A stretch of 64,000 bases of DNA. It comes from Symbiodinium natans. Its lineage: Eukaryota > Sar > Dinophyceae > Suessiales > Symbiodiniaceae. Position 1 is the stretch's first letter; each line of letters opens with the position of its first letter. Where the stretch lies: the NCBI GenBank assembly GCA_905221605.1, contig CAJNDS010002170.1, forward strand, positions 248,001 through 312,000. Reading direction: 5' to 3'. The position numbers and the translations under genes are program-made. This document shows, one piece after another, positions 22,301 to 34,300 of the stretch. The notes beneath the pieces are model-generated. The model ran no database searches. It was not told the DNA's origin and worked only from the letters and a program-made list of their open reading frames with translations.

Positions 22301-25300
22301 TCTGGGGCACAACTCTGCAAGCTGCTATGCTGCAACCTTGACCTGCTTTCTTGTCCCTGGCTTGAGTCTGCGCAGTCTCCTTCCCTGTGTGCTGCCAAGA
22401 TACGGTCACACTGATTGCCAACACGATCGGGCCCATTGTCAACGTTGAGCCAAGTGTGGTAGACTGGGGCAACTCCAATTGCTTGGAGCCCCTCACACGT
22501 TCAGTGCTGGTCAGCAACAACTCCGTGATTCCCGCCTCTGTTGCTTGGCCGGGAACATGTGTTGTCTGCCAACATTTCTCAACACATGCTGCTGCTGTCC
22601 TTGCGGTCGAGCCCATGCTGGCGATGTGATAGTCCTGCCAAAATGTGCCAATCTATTCCTGAATAGTCGGTGTGCCCACGGCAATCACAGATGGTTCTGA
22701 ACCTTCTAGCAAGCGTGGCACTGCACAGTTGTGACACCAAGGTTCGTTGCATTATGAAGACCAGGAACTCCCTCTGGACGCTGTCTCCCAAGGCAATGGA
22801 GCTGCAACCACACGAATCCGCATACCTGCTGCTTGGCTGCCGCCAGTCACAGCACAATCAGCACAGCACAAACTTCCCCCAGCCTACAGCCCAGAACAAC
22901 CCTTCTTGAAGACCTGCATGGCCTGTGAGAGGTACATGACACTGACCATCGACGAAGTAGCCAAGATGACGGACATAGCACACGCTGCACGGCCGCATCT
23001 TTGAGAGCCCGTTTAAGATGCATTGCTGTGTGCAAACTACTTGCTGCTTGCCCATCCTGCGAGGTCATCGTGCACGAAAGCAACGATGTTGCGGTGACTG
23101 TGCGCGCAAAAGGGATTGGCACCCCTGTGACATGCAAGGAGTCGCTGCTAGGTGGCATCTGGGTGTTGCGCATGCCTCCACGATGCACTCGTAGCCTGAG
23201 GGCACCCCGCTCGAACCAGCTAGCCCATTGCTGGCCAGGCTAGAACTCATTGACTTCGGCACGCAATACACGACGCAGATGCATTCGAGGGAGGTGGTGA
23301 TCGAAAACCGTGGGCGCCAGCCGCGAAAGCTGGTTTGGACTCTCGAGCAGCTCAGCTGAGAGTTACAGGCTGTTACAGGTCCCTGACCCTAAATCCCTAG
23401 CAGCCGTCCCAGTCCTAGACGCACACGTCCTGCATGTTTCTGCACAGGTCAGAGGAAACAAAAAAGAAGGACAGGAAGACCCCGACGAAAGACAAGGCGG
23501 CAGAAGAAGGCTGGAGCCTACGGCAATACTAGTGGAAGACGCAAGACGCATTCCTACATCGCATTCGCATTTGATGTGTTGTTTCGCAATACGAAAGGCC
23601 ACCTTTCGCGTTCCCGCTCTGTTTCTACTTTTTTATTGTTTGCTTCTTGCCCCCTAGGTGAAGCTCGAATCTTCTCCGTTGTGCCGGACGCAGTGTGACT
23701 CGGCATTCGAGATGGGCGGCCCTGCGGTTTCCCACAATGGTTTTTGCATATTTTCGCTCATTTCGCTCTTGCTCCATCGCCACGTCCTTTGGGGTCGAGG
23801 CAGAAGAGGGTTTTAGGGCTGTTGCATTGGCGCACAGCGATGGGAAAGATAACGCCATGCCAAAGCCTCCAAAGCCTCCAAATCCCGGCCGAGAGTGGAT
23901 GGATGAGGACGACGACACCTTTGACACCTTGGCTCGCCCTGGGCGGCCGCCACTGGCGACCCAACCATCACGGCCGTCACGGCCGTCACGGCCATCTAGG
24001 CATTCGCGACATTCGCATCATTCGCGGCAGTCCAATGACAGCCCCAAGTCGCGGCGCACCAGTGAGAGGAGTGAGAGGTCACTGCAGTATCCCTCCAGGG
24101 CCCAGGCAGAGTCGTACCAAGACTGGAGGCAAGCCCAAGAAGATGCAGCTCGCGCCATTCGGGCAGCGGAGCCGCCCAAGAAGAAGAAGACACGCTTCTA
24201 CAGCCGGCTGCGGGTCTGCTTTGTCGTGTCCTTTGTAGGTGGTTACATTGCCTTGATTGTGATCCTGGTCTCGGCCATCGTGTCCGAAAGGAGTGCGATC
24301 CAGTCGGCAAGCAGTGACAGCTGCGACAAGGCGTGCCCTTTAAGCACACGGTGCCAGGTGGAGGCGGGCGAAGAGCGCTGCGTGGCCTCGTCGGGGGCCA
24401 ACCTGGAAAGCATGGAGCTGATTCTGTGGATTGTGGTGGGGGTGCCGTCCTTGATCTGCATCCCATGCTTGTCACAATGGCTCTTGCGCAAGTTCTGCCC
24501 GAAGAGCTGGGATAGGATGGCCAAGTCTCGATGGGGCTCAGCCGCGTACCAGGCATACCAGGCTGACTCCGAAGCCTTGGGGGCCATGCTGGGAAAGCCC
24601 CAGCCACAAGCCGATGAAGCCGATGCAGAGGCCAACGAGGGTGAGGACAGGGACGAGGCCAAAGATGCCACTGCCGATTGCGCTGGGGAAGTGCCCACTC
24701 GGAAGCCTAAAGCCTCGGATTCTGAGCCTGAGCACGCGAGCGGCGAGTGCTGTGACGCCGACGACGGCTTAAATGACCTCTTCACGCCGCTGGCTAAAAG
24801 CCGGGCTCAACCAACTGCAGCTGAGGAGGAGGAGTTGGATTTGCTCTTTGCGCCCAAGCCGCGAGCCCTAGCAGAAGCCCCAGTCAAAGCACCGCCAAAG
24901 CCGCCGTCCACTGACTTGGAGTCTGCCTTCAGCCAGCTCTTCCACAAGCGCGCAAACCCCGCAACCGTGTTCAGAGCGCTGCCAAAGCCCACTACGCCCA
25001 CTGCACCGGCTTCGGAGCTGCACTCGAACTTCTCGGCAGGGGTCAGCGTCCTCTTTGCGAATGTGCGAAGCATGCGGAGCTCAAGGGCCCAACCCGCTGT
25101 CTCGGCACGCGAGGCACAGGAAGACCCGCAGTCCACCGTCATCCACACGTCGCGGCTTCACAGCGAGGTTGCTGATAGTGCCGATGGGGACTTTCTCGAT
25201 GAAGAGCTGGGAGACCCACCAGACTTTTTTGGGTATGCCCAACGTCTTGCAGGCTCTGTAGATTCAGCCAAGAGCCACTTGCATGATGACCACGATGCAA

Positions 25301-28300
25301 GCGAGTCTGGCGACTCACTCGGGCACTTAGAGCCAAGCGATCTGCTCGATTTGTTTCACCCGCCTCTTGATGGATGGTTGACGGATGGTGAGTTCAAGTG
25401 AAATCTTCAGCGCAGCTGCAGTCAGGAAAGGGGGTGTGCTCTTGAGAACACGCCATGTCACCGGCCTTTGCCGACAGTCCACTTGTAAGGACGTTGGACG
25501 GGAAGTGCGCTTTCCGCTTCGTCTTCAATGCCTCGAGCCCCAAACCCGGCTCGCTCTCAGACACTTTGGTCTGCACCGAGCAGCCCGCCCGCACCCGTGT
25601 TGTCTGCTGCCAGCAGGTCTTCAGTAAGCAATATGTTGCTCCATATGTAAGAACATGTGGATGACATGGAGGGCTCATGTGTAGTGTCATGAGATGTCAG
25701 GCGGAGAACTCATGCAGGCTTCTAGTAGCCCAAAACGACTCTGCAAAGACCTCTGAGGCTTTGTGGCAACGATCGCAAGGGCAATGCCATTTACCGAACA
25801 GAACTTCGAGGAAACTTTGCACCTGGGCAGACAGGACAGTGTACATGTTGCAATGATGCCATCTCACATTAAAAGATGTTGGTCCATTGAGAGAGCCAGA
25901 TGGATCTGCTAACCTTCTGTTGCCCCACTCGCCCCACTTGCTTAGCCACAAGAGCTAACTGATTTTGCCCCACTTGCCCCACCTGCCCCATTTGCCATCT
26001 GGAAAAGCTGATTGCCTTTGAGTGGAGCACTTGCCCCCCCTCCCCCCAATGTCCGTCAAATGGGCCAGTGAAGGTGACTCGAATATTTGAGCTTCCTTTA
26101 CAGGGTTTCCCCGGCCCCGTCTCCCCTCGCCGCACAGTGTTTGTCTGCTTTGTACACATCTGCATGAACTCCTCAACATGCGCACATAGTAGTACGCGTT
26201 AGTTCCTACGGCATGGCCAGGGCTCTTCAGTATCTTGCAGTAGCTAGCCTTGTTGAAGCGGCTGTCGTCAAGGTGCTCCCGCTTCTGGAACTGTCCGCAA
26301 CATCGGTCTCCTTCAGCAGCTCAGACGCAACGGAGGTGTTTTCCTGACAGCACTATGGTCCGTTCTCTCAGAAGTCAGGATATCTCTGGGAGCGCAACTG
26401 CCCGCTGCATCCGCTCTCGGAGCCTCTGGTGCCCCTGTCTACCATTGGACTCATTGGACAACTGGCAACACTCATATGACTAGAGAGGGTTTTTTCATGC
26501 CAGGTGCTCAAGAACATCTCGCCTCTTGAGGCCAAGCTCGAGCAGCTAGGGGCACATTGTCAATTGAGCACTTCTCTTCCGGAGCACTTCCTGCGAATAC
26601 AGCTTGCTTTAGATTCTTGTGTTTGGCGATGGACATGGTGCCGGCATGTCGGTTCCAGATGGTTGCGTCCATCAGCTTAGAGAGTAGGGCCCTCTCCCAG
26701 AAGGTCCCTGCAATGGTGGCAAGATGAGCCTGTGCACGCACGCGGGTGTGAGGACCTGCAGATTTTTCGCCGCATCGCCTACATCATGCAGTTCAAAGAA
26801 CCGGTGTTCTCTGCTTGCCCTTGGTAGGGGCGCGCAGTTGGCAGTCGTGCTATGCTTGGCCTTGGGCAGTCAGCGTATTCACCATGACCTGGCGCTGATG
26901 CTGCCTGGCGGGGCGAAGATGCCTGCTCCGGCCCCGCTGGCGATGCGACAGAGGACGAACAAGCTTCGCGATCCGGAAACAGGCCGTGCTCTTCTCTGCT
27001 CTTCTCTGCTCTTCTCTGCTCTTCTCTGCTCTTCTCTGCTCTTCTCTGCTCTTTCATCTCGACTTGTCGTAGCCAGGGAACACAAGTTATAGATGCAAGA
27101 CATGTCGGAGTGGCCTCACTGAAGTCAGGTTTTCGACGGCCCGCGCCCAAAGAAGCGGACTTTGCCCTGGACATCTTCCAGCGGACCTTTCCCCACGTCA
27201 ACACCGAGGCAGATTGGGTGCCCAGTGTTGGTAAAGGAGTTGAATATAGCAGCAGTGGAGTCGTGAGGAGCACATCCTCATCCGCCGCTGGGAAGATATG
27301 GTCGACATGTTCGGAAGTCCAGAACTTGTCAACCAGTTGATGGAGGACGGAAGCCTCGTTGCATCCCAGTTCATGTCTGCTCCGCTCGGCCTGCGCTGAA
27401 TCGTGTGTTCAGGACGAGCCGTCCATCCTCCGAATGCCCCGGCGAACTGCCCGCAACGCCCTCCACCTCCTCAGCATTTATTTAGGGGAGGAGGCAAGGC
27501 CAGAGCAGCACGGAGCAGCACAGAGCAGCACGGAGCACAGCGCACCAAAAATGCCCCCTAAAAGACCTTTGCTGGCTCTGCAGGCTGCCAAGGAAGCGGT
27601 TTTCGAGTGCCCATACCTTCTCACAAAGAACTCGAAGCTCATGAGGGCAACGCTCCCGGCGCTGCTGAACGTGCTGGGACACCGGGCTGATCAAGCGACC
27701 CCAAGCGACCCATACCATAAGCGACCCATACCATACCGTGATGCACTCGTTCGTGTCCCAAGGATCCAGGAGGCGGCTGCGGGAAGTCATTGCCAAGTAC
27801 CCGCAGCTCACCAACTTGCCCGTGGGCGACTTCTACAAGGCACCTCAGATGTGCGGAGTGTCGCGCCATTGTTGAAGGCGGGCCACAGGTAAGGTCTAAA
27901 GACGGTCTCAAAGAAGAGTCTTTCTGCAAAGGCCATGGGCGACATGACGGCGGTGATGGGCAGCACCGAAGCTGCCATGGATGTTGCCAAGGAGGCCATG
28001 GATCGCGTGGCCCGCTCCCCATACGTCTCGGCCGTTCCAGGAGGCCCAACCCCCCGCAGAATGTGTCAGCGCCTTTGAATCTGAAAGACTTCGTAGAATG
28101 TAGAATGTAGAGCAGAAAAAAGTGCTGTGCGAGGCTACCCTGCGCCTCGGCTGCAGCCACGATTGACGACAGCTTTGCCTCCTTGATGAGAAACTTCCGT
28201 CGGTCAATCTTTTTGAATCACGGGACTTCTTTTGGTTCTCGAAAGAGGACCTGACTCTGAGGTGCTGATCGCCATTTTCGGTGGCCTGGAGGAGGCTTCG

Positions 28301-31300
28301 GACGCCGCACGCTTCCGTTTTCATACTCAGAGGGCAGGTGTCATCCGGACCAACCCTGCTTTTTGAGTCGCAGGCACACAGAGCCATAGCCCAGGAGCCG
28401 CTGCTGTTGAAATGGTATGGCCACTTGGGATCAGCTTCATGTACTGTATTGTACTGTAGCACCATGTGGCTGTTGGAGCCCCCCTACGCAGTCTAGAGCC
28501 TGAAAGAGCCTGTAAGCCTTTCAGGTGAGAACTTCCTGGGCCGGCTCGGCACCTTGCGCCAGCTGCTGGGCAAGGCTCCTTTGTCCGGCAGTGGACGAAC
28601 TCAGCTTCACCCCCTCGCATCCTCTCGGTTTTTGGGGCCTAGCCAGGAGGGCGCTCAGAAGGCGGTGAGAAAAGCGCCCTACCTTTTGCTGGAGGAAAAC
28701 CAGCGACTTGGTGCAAAAACAGTCCGCCGCGTCAGAGCAGTTCGGCGAAAGCTCTTCGGGGTGACAGCCGTGAAGGCGCAAGTCGCGCAAGTTTGAGCTG
28801 GCCTTCGAAGCCGTGGAGCGCTTGTTTGGCCCCTTGGCAACAGGAAACAGACCGATTTAAGATGGCATATACATACAGACAGCTACCAAAATCAAATCAT
28901 GCATCACTTGCAATATACATGCGTACATCCATATGTACGTATAGATAAACACACAGAGAGATATGGGGAGGAGAGAAGCACATGTACATGTGCAAGTACA
29001 CATATATGTATATACGTATTTTCGCCGAGCGCAACATGCTACAGACCTCATGAAAAGAGATCTATTGATAGGATCGACAGGTCGATAGACTCATGGCCGT
29101 CGAGGGTTTGTCTGTCCAAGGCACTGAGGAAGCGCAGCAGCTGGTTGGAGAGCGGCCTGAGCTGCTGGCGCTTGGGTGGCAACTCGCCAGCACAACCCGA
29201 TGTAACAACTGATGGAACCCCGACCCAAATACAAACACCACATGACCATCGGTAGAGGCGTGCTGCAGTGACTGAGGGGTTTTGGGATGTGGGTTGAAAT
29301 ATTTGCTTATCGGCCCCTCAAGCGTGTTCGGGCACTGGGTAAGAACCACCGGGCCACATCAGTAGTTCGTGTGTGCTTCGCTTCTTCGCTCCGAGGAAGC
29401 TCCACCGGGCTCTGCGATTCGCAGAGCGGCGCCTGGGCTCTCGAGAGAAGGTCCGCGACAGGCGCATTTCCACGCGTGCTTCTGTAGGAATTTAGCACAT
29501 GTCGCAGTTGCCAAAATAGTCGGCTACACAGGCTTGTGTGGTTGTTGCGGTCAGGTTCGAGGCCATTCTGGAGCGGACCGGCTTGGCTGAGCATCTCAAT
29601 TGGGAGCGGAAGCAGAGACCCCGCAATGGCCTGTGGACCCCGAAGCTGCGAATGCACAACGGCCCCTTGGCAAACGAGGTTTCAAGCAGCAGCAGTTGTG
29701 CATGTGGATCTGTTAAAGAGTAATGTGGCATTGAACGAAGTGTTTTGTCCAAGTTGGCCTCCAAGGTTTCCCGCTGAACCATGGACCCTGGTCGCCCTAT
29801 ACAAACCCGCTGGGAAAGGGAGGCCCGGCCCGTGGGCCCTGGCAAGACTTCCCAGAGGACGAGGACGAGGACGACACCGATTCTGTACATACGGTGGATG
29901 CGGCAGTTGCCGCAAGCTGAAGCCAAGCTTCGCTTGCCAGCATGTGCCACCAGCAGCAGCCCCCCTTGTACTGATAGCGGAGGCGCCTCTGTTCCAAGCA
30001 GATTCCAGGGTAGGGGCGAAAAGACGGAGTTGAAAGCCACTCTGGACAAGCTGAGAAGCATGGCTGCGTGACCACCCTTTCATGAACATTTTCTTATGAC
30101 CATAGTGGTCGAATCAACCCACCCTGGCAGTCAGCACACATGTGTATCATCGAGATTTTCTGTGAGCGCAGCCAATGTCAAGTTCAGGCAAAGGGAAGGC
30201 CTCAAGGCCCCGCAGCATCTGCGAAGCCAGGGCCACTACAGCCACAACAATCATACAGTCAGAACTTGCCACCCGACAAGGGTGGCTGCGGGCGCCTGCG
30301 CGAGAAATGCACTTGTGCAGTGAATTGCATGCTGCCCTTGACCATTGTTGCTATGCTGTTTTTCTTCTTCGGTCTCTCACCCCTCCTCTCCGACGACTTC
30401 AGCACGTGATCGACATCTGTTCAACATCGGTCGACCTTGGTCAGGTTCGCTTCTTCATCAAAGTCCAGCCGCTGCTCGCTTGCAGCGCATCCTGTTCTGT
30501 TTGCTGCGGGCTTATTCAGGGACTCTTGTCATGACGCCTTCTGTGGCATAGGCCTTTCTATGTCAATACCGACACCTGCTACTTGCGGTCCGGCGAGACG
30601 CTGGAGATGCTCAGCAGCGCTCAGTGCAGCTGACTAGGAGGTGTTTGTCGGGGTGGAGGCTTGGGATGCCAGGTATTTTGCAAGAAAAGCATGCAAAAGC
30701 TGCCAAGGATTCGTGTGGAATTCGATCCCGCCTACAAGGTGGATCGAATGTGTGGCACTGTCAAGCAGAAGCTGACAATCGTGTACCAGGACCGGCATAG
30801 AATACGCTGAGCACTTCTCCATCGCCTTTGTTTGTGTGCAACTCTACCACCTGTTGAAGCTTTCTCAGGACCATCCGCAGAGGGACCATGTAAATCTGAT
30901 CGGCGAAGTCATCTTCCCGAACCTTGCGCTGAGCAGCGGCGCTGCATTGGAGTAGTTGAGTGAGTCTCAGTGGGGCGTACAGCTGCTTCGCTCTGTTTGA
31001 GCTCTGGTCTCTTCCGATGCTGCCCGATGCTGCCCGATGCTTGGACTTATCACCTGCGCAGAGAGCCTGTGCTTTGCCCACTGTGCTTTCAATTGCAAGT
31101 AATTGTTCTCCAAGTGTCTTGTTCGATCGGGCCTTCTCTGCGGCTTCCGTGCTCCCTTCTCTTCACCATTGCGGTTCTTGGGGGGAGGAAAGCGGGCTTG
31201 AGCCTTCGCGCACCCTCCAAAGGATTGCAAGCCAGAGGTGGCGGGCCGTGTTCAATTTTTTTGTGGTCAAGATGGTCCGTGCGCAATAGGAAAAAGTGGC

Positions 31301-34300
31301 AGCTGCGCCCAGGCAACAACAAGTTGGACTTTGGCTCCGAAACTCGGCCGAGTTTCTCCAGCGGTGCTGTGCATTTTAAGGGTGGTGGGGTCAAGTCACC
31401 CTTGAAGCTCAGGTCCTGAATGAGACGAGCAAGCAGCTTACCATCACCATGACAAATCCCAATGCGCTTCCCGTGAATTTCCAGTGGTCCTTTGTGGAAG
31501 AAGCGGCTGCCTGGCAGAAGCACCGCAATAAACAGGGCGAACGTGGCGTGAGGAAAAAGGCCTGGGTGCAGCTCAGGAGATGAGCGAAGATGACGCTGGC
31601 GCCACTGGTGGCGGACAGAGGGCTTCGATCGTGATGCAGAGCACCGTGAACTCGGCATCGAACTCTTTCAGCTCAGGCTTGGCTGGGCCCTCTTCAATCC
31701 TTTGGAGTGGCTCAGGGATGACAGGTTTTTCAGGTTTCGTGAGTGGTGCTTCGAAGGATTCCCTCCAAAAGCCACGGCTTCTTTCCGCGGCTCGGCGGCC
31801 GATCCGCTGCTCGGCCCTACGAAGCTGAGTAAGCGCACTCTCAAGACATGCCGCGACTTTTTTGCAGCGCTTCTCAAAGGAGCTTGGACATGTCCACCAT
31901 GCCGCGGCTCTCCCAAGTGGCCGAGCTGCAAGGCACGCTCCTCCCGAAGCAGAAGCAGCCGCGGCCGGTTGTGGCACCTTGGCTTCTAGCCCCCCCTCCC
32001 CCCCCGAGGCCTGCCCAGTGTAGTTTTCAGGACATCAATCAGATCTTCGACATCTTGCCAATCATGGGTGTCCTGGAGCCGGGCCATTCACAGGCACAAA
32101 GCCGTAAGCCTCCTCGGAAACGAAAGAACAATCCCCTGAGAAAATGTGGAGAAACAGGACGTCACTTTCACCTTCTTCGGCATGAAGAACCAGAAGTTCG
32201 ACTGCTTGGCCGTGTGCCAAACTGAAGGTGGCCCAGAGCCGCTCGACCGCAGCTGGAGAGAAAATGGGTGGGCCCATCAAAGTGGATCTGGGGCTGAAAA
32301 AAGGGAAAAAAAGAAAACAAAGGGGTCTGGAGCGGGGTCTTCGCTTTGCAGGTACGAGGTGGCGCTGAAAGGCCAGGCATCACGGCTGGACTTCCGCCTT
32401 GACAAGACGGAGCTCGATTTCGGCGAGATTCCCTACACGGAGGTGTGGGGCTCGATTGGTTGTCTTCAGTTGTGCGTTGCACCCAAAAAAAACTCCACTC
32501 AAAACAATCCATACACGACCTCAGACTCGCGAGGTGCAGGAGCGTGAGATTGTTTTGGCGAACACCGGAAAGGCAAGCACGACTGCAAGGGTGAATACAA
32601 AACATGGGAAGCCACTCAATGTTTTGCAGGTCGCGTTCCACTTCAACTGGAACCTGTGCGCTCTGTCCCGTCCGCCGGTGCTGGACTGCTGGCCCGTCTC
32701 AGGCCAAATCAATCCGGGCGACAAGGAGAGAAGCCTCTCGTTTTAGCCGGGCTTTCAGTATCTTTGGAAAGAGGAAGGCATGCCAGCATGGCTGTCAGAA
32801 GCACTTGTCTCGAGAGTGAACTATACCAGTAGCGCAGGAGCGGATCATCGTGAGATTCCGCACAGGCCGGGTCAGAGTCCGGGACCTCGATTGATTTACG
32901 TCGGCATTGGCTAGCTGTGGATTGTCGCTGGTCAGTAGTCCGCCACCCTGACTCATGTAGCATACATCGGGAGGCATCCCAGATGAAGTGAACGAAGTTG
33001 CGCTGCTGGAAGTGGCACACTTTGAGCGTCAGCGAATCCACGTTCGAGGCTGCCTCTCCTTTAAACGCCAAGTGCATAGTTGTTTCAGTGGAGGTATCAG
33101 TGGGACTTCCCCGTGAGGTCATGGGATTTTTCCTGGCATCATCTTGCTCCAAGGGAGCAGCAGAGAGCAGGATTTCAAACACCTCGAGCGCCGCGATGAG
33201 CTGCCTGCCTTCAGGAGGTTTTTCGGAAAGCTTCCGTAGACTCCGTAGACTCCGTAGACTCGGTAGACTCCGTAGACTCCGTAGACTCCGTAGACTTGTA
33301 GCTGCCAGCGGTAGCATTCAGTGGCGTACCTGAGGCAAGAGTATCAGACTAACAGGGAGTTGGCATTGCAGCGGCTGAGAGAGAACGGACCTCCACCTCA
33401 AGCCGCCTGCGTGCCTTGGCTTGTCGTCACATGTTCAGTCTAGTTGAACATGTCGTTCCATGTAGTTTGCCAGAGCTTTCCTAGGGTTGCAGCTCAGGTC
33501 TCGTCCACCTCCAGTATGCAAAGTATGGCCGAGAACTCTCTGAACGACTCCTCCACGAGTCTGGCGGAGTGGCAGCCGGAGCCGCAGGCCAGAGGAATCA
33601 GAGAAGCAAAGAAAACTTCACACGAGGAAGAAGTACACAATCATCAAGAAACCTAGTGGTGGCTGCGATCTGCTGTGTCTTATTAGTCTCTGCAGCAGGT
33701 GGTGGAGTTCGAGGCCTATGTCACAGATTGAAATGATTTCAATGCCTGCGCTTGTCTTCATTGACTTCATTGGCCTACTGGTAGGTTGCAGCATCGCCGG
33801 GTGTTGGCCTTTGACTCGGTTGCCAGGTTGACCGCCACTTCATCTGTCAGTCCCTCCTGGCTCAGGAGAAGGACCACGGGGTCAAGTAAGTGCCAATGAC
33901 CATCATCCATTGCCCAGTGCAAGCGAGAGACGTGTCTCTTTCTTGCAATAGGAGCTGTGGGAGAAGCACTTGGAAAAGCACGCCAAGGAGTCCAAGGACT
34001 GTCAAGTCAAGAGCTAGCATAGCGAAAGCATGGCTGGCATTCCAACATCCGCAGCCTTGGAGATCTCGCCTGAGCATGACCTTAAGTGCAGCTGAGCCTA
34101 GGAGGTTACCGGCAAGGGATCAGCTCGAGGCAGCTTGGTAGCCAGCTTGGTACGGTGGCCAGCTTGATAGCTGTTGATGTTTTGGTGTTGAGCTTGAGCT
34201 CAATGCAAGGCTCAGCGAGAGGTCGTGGTGAACGGCGTCCCATGCTGGAGGTGACGCCCATCACTGCAGCCTACTATGAATGCAACTTCGGACACATTGT

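Noticed and set aside
23695-23736. GTG start 14 codons before the ATG of the nested gene
   Set aside because: Nuclear genes rarely start at GTG, and this stretch overlaps the donor side of the preceding HYDIN exon.
23701-23780. Relict spliced-leader sequence in front of the nested gene
   Set aside because: I looked for a CCATTTTGGCTCAAG-like string; the text ttttcgctcatttcgctc is only superficially similar.
24243-24785. A 180-residue minus-strand frame opposite the nested gene
   Set aside because: It is a shadow of the plus-strand gene in GC-rich codons, with no independent protein features.
28860-29040. Long AT-rich dinucleotide stretch as an origin or promoter
   Set aside because: It is a patchy TATA/CACA-rich intron sequence with no repeated box; I could not support any function.
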